The translations under genes were made by a program, and so were the position numbers. A stretch of 50,296 nt of DNA from Fragilariopsis cylindrus CCMP1102 (taxonomy: Eukaryota > Bacillariophyta > Bacillariophyceae > Bacillariales > Bacillariaceae): positions 1 through 50,296 of the forward strand of contig FMBT01000562.1 in the NCBI GenBank assembly GCA_900095095.1, in the 5' to 3' direction. Below are positions 10,606 to 22,900 of the stretch, piece after piece (position 1 is the first letter of the stretch; every line of letters starts with the position of its first letter). The notes beneath the pieces were generated by a model. The model did not search any database. It was not told the origin of the DNA and saw only the letters and a program-made list of their open reading frames with translations.

Positions 10606-11249
10606 GATAGGATGCTGCTGTAATGTTTCAATCTAATCTAATCTGATATCTCTTTCTATTTTTGCTGCTCGTCGAGTGTGTCGTACTGTATCGATGATGC
10701 TTTCTTGCTGTGAATCAAACCACCTGATGTGAATGAATACTTGAAGTGTATGAATGAGCGCCTGTTGGCATAAAAAATGAAGAATCGAAAAAGAATTGCT
10801 TGATAGAGAATAATGCTGATAAAGCTCTTTTACAGTAGGAGTTTCAAGCTGTGCGCGCTTGTCGCACATCATTATCGTACGTACGTCTGTTCATCAACAA
10901 TACCTTAGTAGGGGGGGCTACGGTAACCTTTGAAAATCTAAATAAAACTTAGATTATTAATTAATTTTTTGATGTGACGTTCCATCATTATTTTATTATT
11001 ATTATTTGATGACGTTTTGTTTTTCTTGGCGCCAAGAACGACACAAGTCAACGCCGATAAATTTGCTACTACCGCGTACAGTAGTATTCTTGTTGTTTTA
11101 CGAATGAAGATCCAAATCCACAAGAAGTAAGCGACGAAAAAAGTAACCCAGCAGTCAATAGCGATCAGGATACCAGACTAGTAAACAAAAATAGAAACAG
11201 AAACGCAAGAATATAGTATTTGATTATCAACAAATATATTTCAAGAAAA
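10606..11249. other. Divergent promoter region
   Basis: Lies between the minus-strand mitochondrial-type gene and the plus-strand dioxygenase, which diverge. It contains a TCTTGGCGCCAAGA palindrome (11026-11039), a TACAGTAGGA motif (10831-10840) and a 7-G run near 10911. A 61-codon minus ORF (10938-11123) with one hydrophobic segment is unsupported. Confidence 0.5.
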
Positions 11250-11470
11250 ATGGCGGTCGTGGTGGTAGAAGAATCTTATCGGCGTCGTCGTCGTCATCTT
11301 CGTCGTCATCACCTGAGGAAGGTTTTTGTCGTCGTTGTCGCGATGGTAATAGTGGTAGTAGGAATGCTGACGACGACAACAGCCGTACTTGCATTTCAAC
11401 CAGCAGTGGGAGGATTGACAATTCAAAGTAGATATAATATGGAATCTAATTATCATCAACATCAGCGACG

Positions 11471-11509
<39 letters not shown>

Positions 11510-13163
11510 GCATTGGCTAGGAATGATAGCTACTACTACTACTACATCAGCAGCAACGACGACGACGACGACAAGGACTAATGAAATTGAATTATTGGAA
11601 AAGGCAATTGCTGATCTCTCCTCCTCCTCGTCCTCCTCGTCCATCTCGTCCTCCTCGTCTATATCTTTCGAAGAAGCAGATGATGATGATGATACTGCTG
11701 TCAAATCAAAATCAAAATCACAATCAACACCAAAAACACATTTTCAATTGTATGAAAATCAAATCAATGATCGTGTATTACAATCCGAAAAAGTGGAAGC
11801 ACCGAAAGTCAGCAATAATGACGACTACGACTACAATGATCATGATAGACAGCTACAGCTACTTCAACCGGATATTGTTCCATGGAAGTATTTACAAGAC
11901 TTAATGAACAATATGGAGGATCATGATCCTGATCATAATCATTCTTCTACTTCGTCAAAACTATTTGAATTATATCGTCAATTTGAAAATACTGGTGGAT
12001 ATATGATTGTTGAATTAGATGATGATGACAACTACAATGATGACGACGACGACGACAATACTAATAGTGATGTATCCATAGTTGAAGATATGTGGTCCAC
12101 AATGGAAGATTTTTTTTCCTTATCAGAAACATCGAAGATGGTGGATACACAAATTGTTGGTATAAAAAATGGTGGTTATAATTTTATACGTACCTATATG
12201 AATCGACAGGGATATATTCTACCAGAAACGATACAAGAAACATTAGAACGCAGAGGAGGGAATACAGCAACAGAGACAGATTCAAAATCGAAACAACAAT
12301 ATGATAATGGTATTAAAGGATCAAATAAATTATTTGCTACTATGGCCAAGACTGTTGGTATATTAACAATGGCAGGGTCATCCTCAAGTTCGTCGTCGTC
12401 GTCTATACCTTTTTGTGATAAGATTATAAGTTCATTATTGGATGATAAACAACAACAATTTGTCAATGCTGAACATCGATTATCACAGTATATAATAGGT
12501 AATGAAAATGAACCAAAAGAAGAATCAAAATCAAATCAAGAAAAACAAAAAGAATCATTACGTAGTCATACTGATTGGACCGTAACAACATGTATACCCT
12601 TGAGTTCAATACCAGGACTTCAGATATATAAACCGAAAACAAATGAATGGATAATACCAGAACTTTTGTTGAAAGGCCGTGGAAGAACAAAGTATGTTAT
12701 TGTTATGGCAGGAAATTGGATTGAATTACTAACAAATCAAAAAATTATATCCTGTGTCCATCGTGTTGTTAATCCAACAACAACAACTTCGACTAATAGT
12801 AATAATAACTCTAACAGGCGATTAAGTGCACCATACTTTTTACGTCCAAAACGATATATATTTGATATGATGCAAGAGGTATTTAATAATGAGAATGAGA
12901 AGAATGATATTGGTGATGATTCGTTACATTGGAAACCTACAACAGCAACAACAACAACAACAACAACAAGCATTGCTAATGATATAGATATAACTGCTGC
13001 TACCGATACTGCCATTGATGAAATGTGTTATATATTTGATATGTATGTACAATTTATGAAAGGTAATCGTAATCCGAATATACCAGATTATCTATTTGAT
13101 ATATATATTAATAATGATGATGATGATGAACCAAAATGTTATACAATAGAAGATATATTATAG
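11250..13163 (+). CDS. IPNS-like 2OG-Fe(II) dioxygenase, plastid-type leader
   Basis: The frame opens earlier, but its first ATG is at 11250 (AAAAATGGCG), giving about 637 residues. N-terminus: Arg/His-rich, then a hydrophobic stretch (VFVVVVAMVIVVVGML) ending TAVLAFQPAVGG. This is an A-Phe junction of the diatom ASAFAP plastid type, so plastid import is likely. After long Arg/Gln, Ser and Asp low-complexity inserts comes an isopenicillin-N-synthase-like core: SHTDWTVTTCIPL (iron HxD), PGLQIYKP, YVIVMAGNWIELLTNQKIISCVHRVV (distal His), and RLSAPYFLRP (2-oxoglutarate Arg with Ser). The family oxidises small molecules such as hormones or secondary metabolites; the substrate is unknown. Inserted acidic and Asn/Thr runs separate conserved blocks. 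Family call strong, localisation inferred. Confidence 0.85.
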
Positions 13164-13904
13164 AGAATAATATATAGCAATAAGATAGATTCTACTTCCT
13201 AGGATGCAACCATATATACTGTATATAATCTTGATAGATACTAAAATCTAGGGTGATTGAGATGTGATACTGTACTAGGGGTACTATTACCCCTGATACT
13301 AGTTTAGTCGTGTTTGGCGGGATTTTTTTAATCTAGGTGAAAGTTACAAATTTGATCCTCTTCCCTCTATCATCTACCCCCCTCATTCCACCACCTCGCT
13401 TGACTCTCGTCCTAATCCTGCCCTCCCTCCCTCCTTTACCCTGTTCTCATTGGAACAACACATATGATCACCACCCAGCCCTCTTCCACAAAACACATTC
13501 TAGTATAATTTAGAAGGACAATAAGACAACGATCGACCCGCCACTTTGGATAGGCCCTAATCTATTATATAGAGATAGGCTTGGTATTGATGATAATTTA
13601 GTCTTATAAGCTTGCTAACTAAGAAGTGCTTTCGTTGCAATGGAAGCATCTCTACTATTTGTACATTATTAGCGATTAGGATGCAATCTAGTTTTAGTCA
13701 CGTTCTCCTCCGATCTATCTCAATCTACAAATGGTGTAAATGGAAAGTTTTTTTTCAAATACCGTAGTATTGTCATTCAACTCTCGACTGTGTCGTTAAG
13801 GTTGCTGTTGTTCTTATATTACTTTGATGGAATATGGTTCGACTCGTCGAATATTCACGTTGTTTACTTCGAAGGGAGCAGTGTCAATTGCGATTGATCC
13901 ATTA
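13164..13904. other. Intergenic, pyrimidine-rich tract
   Basis: Between convergent genes. It holds a short hairpin (AGGGGTACTATTACCCCT, near 13275-13292) and a polypyrimidine tract at about 13355-13445. No gene is seen. Confidence 0.5.
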
Positions 13905-14498
13905 TTATGTTAATTTACTACTCTGAAGGAGGGCCCTTATCTTGGAATTGTTAATGTTCTCAAGATCAAAGGACACTTTTCTTCGAACAGGACGAGCCGG
14001 AGGACAGTCAATTCCAACATCCCGACTTACTGTTCTTTGGTGCTGCTGTAATACCGACCCATTGATACTACTGCTGCTGCTACCAGTATTCCATCGTCAT
14101 ATAATGTGATGAAGTTCTTGCTGCGCCGATGGTGGGGTATACTCGTAATTGTCTTGGCCGTCTTCGTCATCACTTTCATCGTCGGTGATTGATGATGTTC
14201 CAATAGTTTTTTCGTCTTCTTCCGTGTGTTTTAATCCGTCTTCTTCTTCTTCGATTCCAGTAATGATATCTAGTGCGTCCCTGTTGATTTCGTTGGTGCT
14301 TCTACCTATACGGATTAATGAGAAAGGGTAAAAGTCATAACTGCTGCTGTTGCGTCTATCGTCATTTATTGTTTCTGGATATTGTGACTCAGTGATGGTA
14401 AAAAGTGGTACACTTTTCCACATTTGAACAATGTTATTCTCGTTTGTTGTTGATGGCGGACACATTGTTGTCTTCTTTCCACGGCAACTTCTCATCAT
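13905..14498 (-). CDS. Acidic hypothetical protein with in-frame TGA or 63-nt intron
   Basis: The ORF from ATG 14498 reads 133 residues (MMRSCRGKKTTMCPPSTTNE..., then acidic DDESDDEDGQDN) to a TGA at 14097-14099. The same frame then stays open for 63 more codons with protein-like content (Ser run, RDVGIDCPPARPVRRKVSFD, ENINNSKIRALL) and stops at TAA 13905. A candidate GT-AG intron (GTATACC...CTGGTAG) is exactly 63 nt, would remove the TGA and keeps the frame. The alternative is a nonsense change. The basic PVRRKVSFD motif recalls phosphorylation or docking sites. No family is recognised. The role is unknown. Confidence 0.5.
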
Positions 14499-15427
14499 CG
14501 TCGGTTTTGTCTTAATTTTTGAACTTGACGTGAAACTACGTAAAATGGTATTTTATAATGGCTTTAATATTGCTTAAACAGTAGTACAATTATAGTGGTG
14601 GTACTGTGTTTTAGAACGAACAATAGGGAACACAACTGTAGTTTACATTGTAGTGGCACATTGCATACCATTTTTTGGCCGAACGAAGCGAAGATCAGTC
14701 TTTTGACACGAAGTTCAATCAATTAACTAACGTCACTTCATTCCACATCTCATTCTTGAACACGATTCGATCAGGTTTGCTTTTCGGCGATTTAAAAATT
14801 ACACGTCATCTCTCCTACCTACAATCTAGCATGGGGAGGACTGAACCAATCGTTTCATCGATGACTAACACTAAGGTTTTTGAAAAGATATATGACGCGA
14901 CGCCACATATGTACTATTGATATATTTTGACGCGAAGAGGTTCTTTGGAGAGTAATTTTGATATCTTCGGGACCTGCATATTTTGTGACACGACGACGTG
15001 ACTATATTCTACGCGAGTACTAATAAAAAAGAACGCGAATAGCTAGCTAGTAGCGAAGGACGACGTTTGAAGGAAAATTGCTTTGATTTCTTAGTAGAGG
15101 AATATGCAATCATCGTCAATATATTTAATATTCGCTTCTTTTGAATACTTCATGCGTTAAAAATCACATACCGTATGCCGCACATTTATAAACAACGGTA
15201 ACTATCTGCTGTTGTTATAGAGAATAACAAATACACTGACGTACTAGTTGAACTTAGGAGTTGAGGAATAACTTTCACGTCAGAATGATGCGTCAGAGAT
15301 TCGCAATTTCAAATATTGTATCGCCGATATGACGAACGAATGATGTGTACACTGCTTGCTCACATTCTAATTCTTTTTTAAATTCTTTTTTAAAAGACAC
15401 GGCATCATCAGCAGAACAACGTAGCAC
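14499..15427. other. Divergent intergenic region, no gene seen
   Basis: Separates the acidic hypothetical (-) from the gene at 15428 (+). ORFs at 14675-14920 and 15293-15559 have no coding character. Nothing else is recognised. Confidence 0.5.
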
Positions 15428-16441
15428 ATGCAAAGTGCAACAGAACTGCTTACACACAATTGTTCCCTTTCTCTCACAATAAACTCCAATCTTCGAATTG
15501 AATCGAATTATCTCGAATCGAACAGAACTATACATCTCATTTCCATCATGATCAATCAAGTGCCTCGTTTTTGTTCTTTTAACACAACAAGATCGTCGTC
15601 ATCTGTATCATCCAATAGATCCAACAAGGACAGCAGTGATAGAATCAAGAAGACAGAAACCAAAAAACGAGTGCGATTCTACAAGAAGGTGAAGGTGAAA
15701 TCAACCATTCACGTGAAACATTATACCAATCAAGAAATAGAAGCATGTTGGTACACTCCTGCCGAATACAACAATATCATTGAGGGGATGTATTTGACAC
15801 TCGATCTAATGAAAATATCTCTCGCACCTTATAATTGTCTCTTCAGCAACAGCAGCAGCAGCAGCAAATGTAAGGACGATAAGTCATCATCGTTGTCATC
15901 CTTATACTGTTCGAGAGGTCTTGAAAACTTATCGATAGAAGGTGGATTGAAGCATTCAACACGAATACGTCGTCAAAATGCTATCTGGTCTGTTTTAGAT
16001 GAACAAAATGTACAATACGAAGAAGCGATTCTTCAACGAACATTGGTATATGATGTTGTTAAGATTAGTAACGCGTATAGGTATCATACACGTATTCCAG
16101 AAAAGAAAGCCCGTTCTATGGGACGAATCGACGCTGCAGACGAAGAATCATTATCAGCATCATCATCAGCTCTACTAATTGAATTGGACAACAATATAAA
16201 CGGCAACTGCGAGGACGATGAAACATCATCGGTATCGTCATATTCATCATTAGAAACGACGATAGTAGCAGCATCAACAACACAATCATCTGCTCCTATT
16301 ACTATCATTACTTATGAAAGTAAAAACAGTAGTAGCGATGATAAGAAAAATCATCTCTCATATCGTCGAGGAGGACCTACAAAAAGAAGATGGAGTTTCG
16401 TTAATACTAGAGTGCAATCATGCATTCCTCTATGCGCATAA
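15428..16441 (+). CDS. Diatom 'ACWY'-type conserved hypothetical protein
   Basis: 337 residues from ATG 15428, but a second in-frame ATG at 15548 (MINQVPRFCSF) may be the true start, giving 297. Conserved blocks: KKRVRFYKKVKVKSTIHVKHY then EIEACWYTPAEYNNI, and CSRGLEN...STRIRRQNAIWSVLDEQNVQYEEA. This VRFY...ACWY...RGLE...VLDEQ arrangement recurs in many diatom proteins of unknown role, as I recall the family. The rest is Ser- and acid-rich and probably disordered, with a basic C-terminal RRGGPTKRRWSF. No membrane segment or clear signal peptide is visible. Possibly a regulatory or scaffold protein; function unknown. Confidence 0.75.
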   Translation: MQSATELLTHNCSLSLTINSNLRIESNYLESNRTIHLISIMINQVPRFCSFNTTRSSSSVSSNRSNKDSSDRIKKTETKKRVRFYKKVKVKSTIHVKHYTNQEIEACWYTPAEYNNIIEGMYLTLDLMKISLAPYNCLFSNSSSSSKCKDDKSSSLSSLYCSRGLENLSIEGGLKHSTRIRRQNAIWSVLDEQNVQYEEAILQRTLVYDVVKISNAYRYHTRIPEKKARSMGRIDAADEESLSASSSALLIELDNNINGNCEDDETSSVSSYSSLETTIVAASTTQSSAPITIITYESKNSSSDDKKNHLSYRRGGPTKRRWSFVNTRVQSCIPLCA

Positions 16442-17200
16442 GATTAATGAAGCACACTTTAGCTACTGTACAACAATAGATCATACTGTACACATATATT
16501 ATAATTTTTGATACATATTCTACTTTACGGAAAAATACTACTTTTTGTATCTCTCTAGCAGCTTAGTTAAACTGCCAATCACTCCTATGTACTAAACATA
16601 GTATTCATAGGCCATAGGTAGTTCACATAGCTAGAAATAGTGCCTCCAAGCACATGCCATTCATTCTGTTGGAGCAGACCAGCCGAGACGGCACACGTGA
16701 ATTGGGCAAAGTAGATTCTGTGGTTTTACAATATTTTATCTACTGTACTGTACCGTACAGGAGTAGTATTGATTTTACTGCATAGGAACTGTACGGTGGT
16801 AGTTGTTTTGTTAAGCGAAGCGAACCATACCATAGTCGTCGATTTGGGGTATGTTGTTCCCGTCCTTCGTTTGAGGAATCCTCCCCCATTTACTTTTTCA
16901 AATCTGCCAGAACAAAAATTGGCGCGGGCTAACTTGGCGCGAGACTAAGTTAGTCCGCGCCAATTTTTAGATTTTTATTTTTTTCAGCACATACACCACA
17001 CAAGCACATGAATCCTCCGCTTTGAGCAAATAATGATGTCAGCACAACTTACCTACCGTAACAACATTGCTGACTGCCTCACTAACGTTAACGTTACTGC
17101 TACTGCTACTTCTTCTTGTGGAATCAATACTGCCACTGTACGAACAAAGACCGTCAATTCACAAAGTTTGAAAGTGAATAGACAGATAGTGTAGCTCAAT
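16442..17200. other. Intergenic region with a perfect-looking hairpin
   Basis: No gene. It contains overlapping GTAC palindromes (CTACTGTACTGTACCGTACAG, near 16739-16759) and the 22-bp inverted repeat listed separately at 16914-16968, about 235 bases upstream of the next start codon. Confidence 0.6.
16914..16968. promoter_or_regulatory. Inverted repeat carrying E2F-like TTGGCGCG sites
   Basis: Arms 16914-16935 (AAAAATTGGCGCGGGCTAAC...) and 16947-16968 are reverse complements over 22 bases with one mismatch. They are separated by an 11-base loop that itself repeats TTGGCGCG. Three copies of TTGGCGCG or its complement therefore fall within 55 bases. It resembles an E2F/DP binding element (TTTSSCGC class) but could also be a MITE-like remnant or a hairpin. 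Confidence 0.45.
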
Positions 17201-19684
17201 ATGAAAAGAAAGCATCAACAGTCTTCTTCACAGCAGGAAGGACAGGGCGGTGATGATTCTTCGTGCTATGATACTTACTGTGATGATGATGATGATGATA
17301 ATTATGATATAGAATTATTCGATTTTAATGATATTGATCGATGTCATTACAATTGGGGTCCTTCTTCGGCTTCTGCTTCAGCAGCTCATAATAATAATGA
17401 TTCCTGTCTAGTTGACGAAGACAATGACAGAACTACTGATAATTGTACGGAAAGTAATTCTTTATCAACGGAGAAAACGACAACAAAATCGGAGGATCCA
17501 CAAGAAAAAGAACTTCCATCACAGCAGAAACAAAAGAAAGAAGACAATCCGATGATGGAGACGAAGATGATTAATAAGAAGAAGAAGAAGCTGTCAGAGT
17601 CAGGATCAGAGTCAAAGTCGAAAACGATTCCACCAAAATCATCGCACTCATTATCATCACTACCACTACCACTACGTCAAAAAATGAAAGAGATTGTATT
17701 CCATACAGAACATTTAGGATTATTACTTGACAAGAAAAGAATTAATATTAATAATACTAAGATAATGAGGAAGAAAAAGAAGAAGTGTTTGTTGTTTGTG
17801 GTGTTGCTAATAATCATAATCATACATTGAAAGGCGAAGGGAATTTCGTTTGGTGATATCTTAATTTCTATTGGAAACGTTGATGTTAGGAATACGAAAA
17901 AATCTATATCTAATAAAGATATTGAAAGAATTATTTCATCGACGCCAAGACCAATAATAATAAAACTGTTAACTTCCTCCGCAGCAGCAGCAGCAACAGC
18001 AACAACAACAAAAGTAAATGCGTCATTGTCGATACAAAGAAAAGAAGCTTCCTCCAGGATGATACTATCGCAACAATCACAGCAGCAGCAGCAGCAGCAA
18101 AAGTCGACGACGCAAAGTCAACAACAACCACCAAAACCGATTATTTTGAAATCGCTGCCGCTGCTACTACTAAATCCACAATTATTAAAATCACCACCAA
18201 TATACGAATCACCAAAACAACAACAGCATCCTCATCAGAAGAAAGTATTAACTTCCTCCAGCACCACCATGACGAAGACAAAGACGACGACGCTACTACC
18301 ATCACAATCACAGCTGCAAGTGCAAGTGCAACAGCCAAAAGTTCAAGTGCAACTGCAACCGATTGTAACGCCACCACAAAAGCAGCAGCAGCAGCAGCAG
18401 CAGCAATTATTATTAACTTCCTCCAGCACTCCCACAATTACGAATAATGATAAAAGTAGTACTGCAAAACCAAAGCCGACCATCACCACCGATACCATGA
18501 CGGCAACAACGATGACGATGACGACGCTACTACCGTCACAATCACAGCTGCAATTGCAATTGCAACAGCCAAAAGTACAACTGCAAGTCCAACCAATCGT
18601 AAAGCCACCACAGAAGCAGCAGCAGCAATTATTATCTTCATCCAGCACCACCACAATTATGAATAATGAAGAAAGTAGTAATGCAAAACCAAAGCTAACC
18701 ACCAATACCAGTACCATGACGGCAACGATGAAGATGAAGATGACGACGCAACTACCATCACAATCACAGCGGCAATCGCAACAAGTACAACCCGAACTGA
18801 TCGTAACGCAGCAGCAGCAGCAATTAACCTCACCCAACATCAATGACAACACGAGTACGAGTACTAGTACTAGTACTAATACTACTTCTGCTGAATTATT
18901 TCCACAAGAACATGATGATGATGATGATGATGATGGAGTTACTGATAATGATCTTTCAAATTCAAATTTGACTAGACTTAAATTGGATCATCGATGTTCT
19001 CCTACCCTACTGAAGAATTTTCTACTACAGATGAAACCACTCAAACTTTTGAAGGAACTTGATGTAAATTGTTCTTGCAAATTATTCGAATCGCCACCAG
19101 AATCATCGTCAATAATATCAAAGTCGTCGACGTCGACGTCAATATCATTATTCTTGGCATGGATGACATTAGAAGGAGGAAAATTACTGCCAACATTAGA
19201 ATCACTTGAATTTTTTGGACTGGAAAAGAATGAAACTATTTTACTCTTTAATTGTCTTCGTAATCAACAACAACAGTCCTCCTTTCTTCGAAAGAATTTG
19301 AAACGTATATATTTATCAAATTGTCAAATTGATAATAATCTTATCACGATGTTCATACTTGAGATCCTACCATTGTATCCAAACTTAATCCTGATAGATT
19401 TAGGTGATAATAATATTGGTAGCGTTAAGGGTATTGTTGATAATATATTATCATCATCCTCATCGAGCAGCAACGTTGTTTCAAAATCACAACTTTGTCG
19501 ATTCAAAATATACAATAATCCTATTGTGAATAATATCAGATTTGGTCGTCCCACAGAAAAGGCAGCCATTATAAGTTTTCTACAAATATTCAATACTGTA
19601 CATGATCTTGGTGTTCTTCTTTACGATGAAAGTATATACGATTACCAAAGAAGAAATCATCCATCATCACTCCAAAATAAATAA
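17201..19684 (+). CDS. PDZ-like / Gln-rich repeat / leucine-rich protein, frame broken
   Basis: Two long ORFs in the same frame (17201-17830 and an ATG-less frame through 19684) are separated only by TGA 17828. Content in order: acidic N-terminus with an Asp run; a PDZ-like domain; three ~80-residue imperfect repeats; and a leucine-rich C-terminus (NLKRIYLSNCQIDNNLITMF, YPNLILIDLGDNNIG). The PDZ-like domain is EIVFHTEHLGLLLDK, then FVVCGV in the +2 frame near 17780-17850, then FGDILISIGNVDV ... STPRPIIIKLL back in the first frame. Each repeat carries LPSQSQLQ, QPKVQ(V/L)Q, PIV and poly-Gln. PDZ and LRR modules both bind protein, so a scaffold role is likely. The PDZ frame needs two compensating shifts, best explained by sequence error or an unseen splice; decay is possible. 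Confidence 0.65.
18250..18830 (+). repeat. ~240-nt imperfect tandem repeats encoding Gln-rich modules
   Basis: Three diverged copies of a module with ACTTCCTCCAGCACC, CTACTACC(A/G)TCACAATCACAG, CAACAGCCAAAAGT and (CAG)n inside the PDZ/LRR gene. The CAG runs (poly-Gln) differ in length among copies. Confidence 0.8.
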
Positions 19685-19992
19685 TAACAAAGCAATGTTG
19701 CAACTTCCTTCTTGCGAGCGAACATTATAATTTACATACGTGTAGTTTCAGTAAAACAAGTAGTATAGAACCAAGTTAATATAATGTTCCTTTACAAGCA
19801 TCTGCTATTATGTAGAAAACTAAAAGAGCTACGGTGACAAGTAGTAGTCCTAGTTTGTAATAATATTATCTATTTATCTTTGAAGAGTGAGCTTTTTTTT
19901 TTAAACTTTAGTTTTATAGAGTCACAGTTAATTAGCTGTGGTTAGGATATATATTAGTCTCAATCCCACGATGATTGGTGAGTCACAGTTAA
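19685..19992. other. Convergent 3' region with a 16-bp direct repeat
   Basis: GAGTCACAGTTAATTA occurs near 19919 and again near 19979, the second running up to the stop codon of the minus-strand secreted-protein gene. No gene is present. Confidence 0.5.
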
Positions 19993-22900
19993 TTATTTAC
20001 TGGGACAAAAAATTTCTGCTTCTTCGGGAGTATCTTCTTGAATGTCGCCGTCGCATTCTTCACTGCAGGAATCTTCCGTCAGGCACGCACCGGCTGCAAA
20101 AACCTTAGAAGCACACTTGCAGGAGTTTTTGCCTGTACAGCTACCGGCTGCAGAGGAGAAAGTAGATTTGGTTCCCCAACATGAACCCTCACCAGTACAA
20201 GAACCAGCAGCGATGACACCACCAGCCTTGTAGCAGGAATCCTCGCCAGTACAAGAACCAGCAGCAATGCCACCAGTAGACCTGTAGCAGGCTCCTTTAA
20301 CGGTGCAAGAACCACCACCAATGGAACCTGCGCTCACTCCAACACAGGCACCCTCGCCAAGACACGAAAGAGCCCCAATTGTGATGGCTAAACAATGGCA
20401 GTTTGTGCCTGGACCAATACAACTTCCGGCGCCAATACTAGCAGTAGTTCCAAGGCTTCTGCAGGGGTCAGCACCATTGCACGAACCGGCTCCGATCGTA
20501 CCTGTCGCCTTTCCACAGGGTGAGTCACCGGGATTTAGGCCAATACAACTGGCGGCCCCGACGAGTGCAGCAACACCAATACAGGCGTTTTCACCAAGGC
20601 AACAATTTGCGCCGATCGAAGCAGGCACATCAGCATGTTGGCAGGCGTTTACACCAAGGCAAGAATTTGCGCCGACCGTAGCATCAGCATGTTCACAGGC
20701 GTTTTCACCAACACAGGCGTCGGCCCCAAGGAGGCCACTAGAAAAATCACAGGCGTTCAAACCACTGCAAGCATTTGCGCCAATGGTTGCAGTAGAGCAG
20801 AAGCATGAATCATCTACTCCACAGCCACCGACACCAATAGTAGGAAGTCCGACACTATCGCATACAAGGAGGGCCTTATCAACCGTGCCTACACTAGGTG
20901 ATCCACTCGGCGCTGAGCTTGGTGATGATGTAGGATATGCTGTAGGTGCTAATGTTGGTGACTTAGTTGGTGATGCTGTAGGATCTGCTGTAGGTGCTAA
21001 CGTTGGTGACTTAGTTGGTGACTTCGTTGGTGCTTCTGTAGGAGGAGCAAGTTGTTCCTCAGTAGCACCGGTGGGACTATCGGACGCAACTTCTTCAGCT
21101 ACTGTAGGAGGAGCAAGTTGTTCCTCAATAGCACCGGTGGGAGTATCGGAAGGTCGGGTGGTGATGATAGGCCCAGTAGGATTAATTTCGACGTATGCAC
21201 TCGCAGACACCATAGTGACTCCTGGACCAACTCCTACAACACAATTTTTTTCGTATTGTGTTTTAGTTCCTGCTGTTGCAGTTGCTGTCGCTGTTGCAAT
21301 GGCACAGGCTAATTCATTTGGTAATGCCCATACTTCTGCGTAAGCATCAGCGATTGCCGGTAGGATGGTCGATGTCGCTGTTGTAGTCGCTTCTGCGACA
21401 CCTCCTAAATCAGTCGCCGTAACAGTCGCTCTTGCATATGCCTTTGCTTGGGTCAATGACGCTGTTACTGTAGCTGTTGCCGCTGCGTTTCCGATCGCTG
21501 CATCCTTCGCAATTGATATCGCGGATGCTAATTCGGTTCCGGTTGCGGTTGATGTAGCAGTAGATTCGTCGTTTCCGCTTGCTGTTGCTGATACTACTGA
21601 TTTCCCGACATCAGTACCGGTCGCTGTTGCTGTCGCAATTCTTGTAGCTGTTGATTTAGCATTAACTACTTCGGTACCTGTTGCAGACGCTGTTGCTTCC
21701 GCTGTTAATCCGGGCGATAATGCAACTGATGTTGCAGAAGCAAATTCGGTTCCTGTTGCGGTCGATGTTGCGGTCGCTTCTTTACCTCCTTCTGAATATG
21801 CTTCAGACTCTGCTGAAATAGTTTTTGTTACGGTTGCTGTTGAGTTGCTGTATCTGACGATAATGCAGTTGCGGATGCGAAGTCGGTTGCTGTCGCTGTC
21901 GCTGCCGAATCTGCAACCTTTGCGTTCGAGGTTGCCAATACGATCGCCGTTTCTGTATCTGTTGCGGTTGCTGTTGCGGCTGCAGTTCCAATATCATCAT
22001 CAGCTATTGCACATGCTGTTGCAGAATCAGTTCCTGTTGCTGTTGCGGTTCCTGCCAAATAACCAGTTGCATATGACGCTGCATCTTTGATAGCAGCAGT
22101 TGCTGTTGTAGTCGCTGTTGCACTACCTGCGGCGTCTTCAACCGCTGTTGCGCAGGCTGTTTCGGTTCCTGTTGCGGTTGCTGTTTTAGAAGCTATCGAG
22201 CACGCATTTTGCACTGTAAAGGTTACTGTTGGTGGTAGGGAAACTAGTGGATCAACAGAAGCTGAGCATGTGTCGCACTTTTCTCCGCACACCAAAGGCC
22301 TATAGGTTGGGGAAGGTGAGCTAATTTCCTCAATTGAACCGGTAGGTTCATAGGTAGATGGCGATGCTGAAGGTGACTTAGTAGGTGACTTAGTAGGTGA
22401 CTTAGTAGGTGCATCTGTAGGTGACTTAGTAGGCGACTTAGTAGGTGCATCCGTAGGTGCATCTGTAGGTGACTTAGTAGGTGACTTCGTTGGTGATGCT
22501 GTAGGAGTAGCAGTTGGACTTGAAGATGGTGCTGGACTCTTTGTTGGAGTAGCACTAGGAGCAGAGGAAGGAAAGTAACTTCCGGATGGTGATTCCGATG
22601 GGTTTCCAGTTGGTGACTTAGTTGGTGATGCTGTAGGATCTGCTGTAGGTGCCAATGTTGGTGACTTAGTTGGTGACTTAGTTGGTGACTTAGTTGGTGT
22701 ATCGGAAGGACTCAAGGTCGCAACTTCTTCAGTACAGATTGGAACTGTTAGAATCGAAACGAAGTGGTACCAGGTGAAATTAATAGAAATTAAATGCATA
22801 TGTATATATAAGCGTGGCGAGTGAATGATAAAAGATGTGAGAACAAGATCAAACTTAAGACTCCAGAGGAAGCGAAGAAGTAGCGGGACAACTAAACAAA

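Noticed and set aside
10633-10872. 79-codon minus ORF upstream of the mitochondrial-type gene
   Set aside because: Ends in a stop in the same frame just before that gene's ATG and has no domain; treated as 5' flank.
14097-14099. TGA as selenocysteine
   Set aside because: No family, Sec context or SECIS-like structure recognised; an intron or nonsense change is simpler.
18141-18852. Minus ORFs rich in Cys and Val
   Set aside because: Antisense shadows of CAG/ACA-rich coding repeats.
20303-22090. Long plus-strand ORFs (346 and 241 codons) rich in Ala/Val/Pro
   Set aside because: Antisense of the Ala-Thr and Cys repeats of the minus-strand gene, which has the signal peptide and intron.
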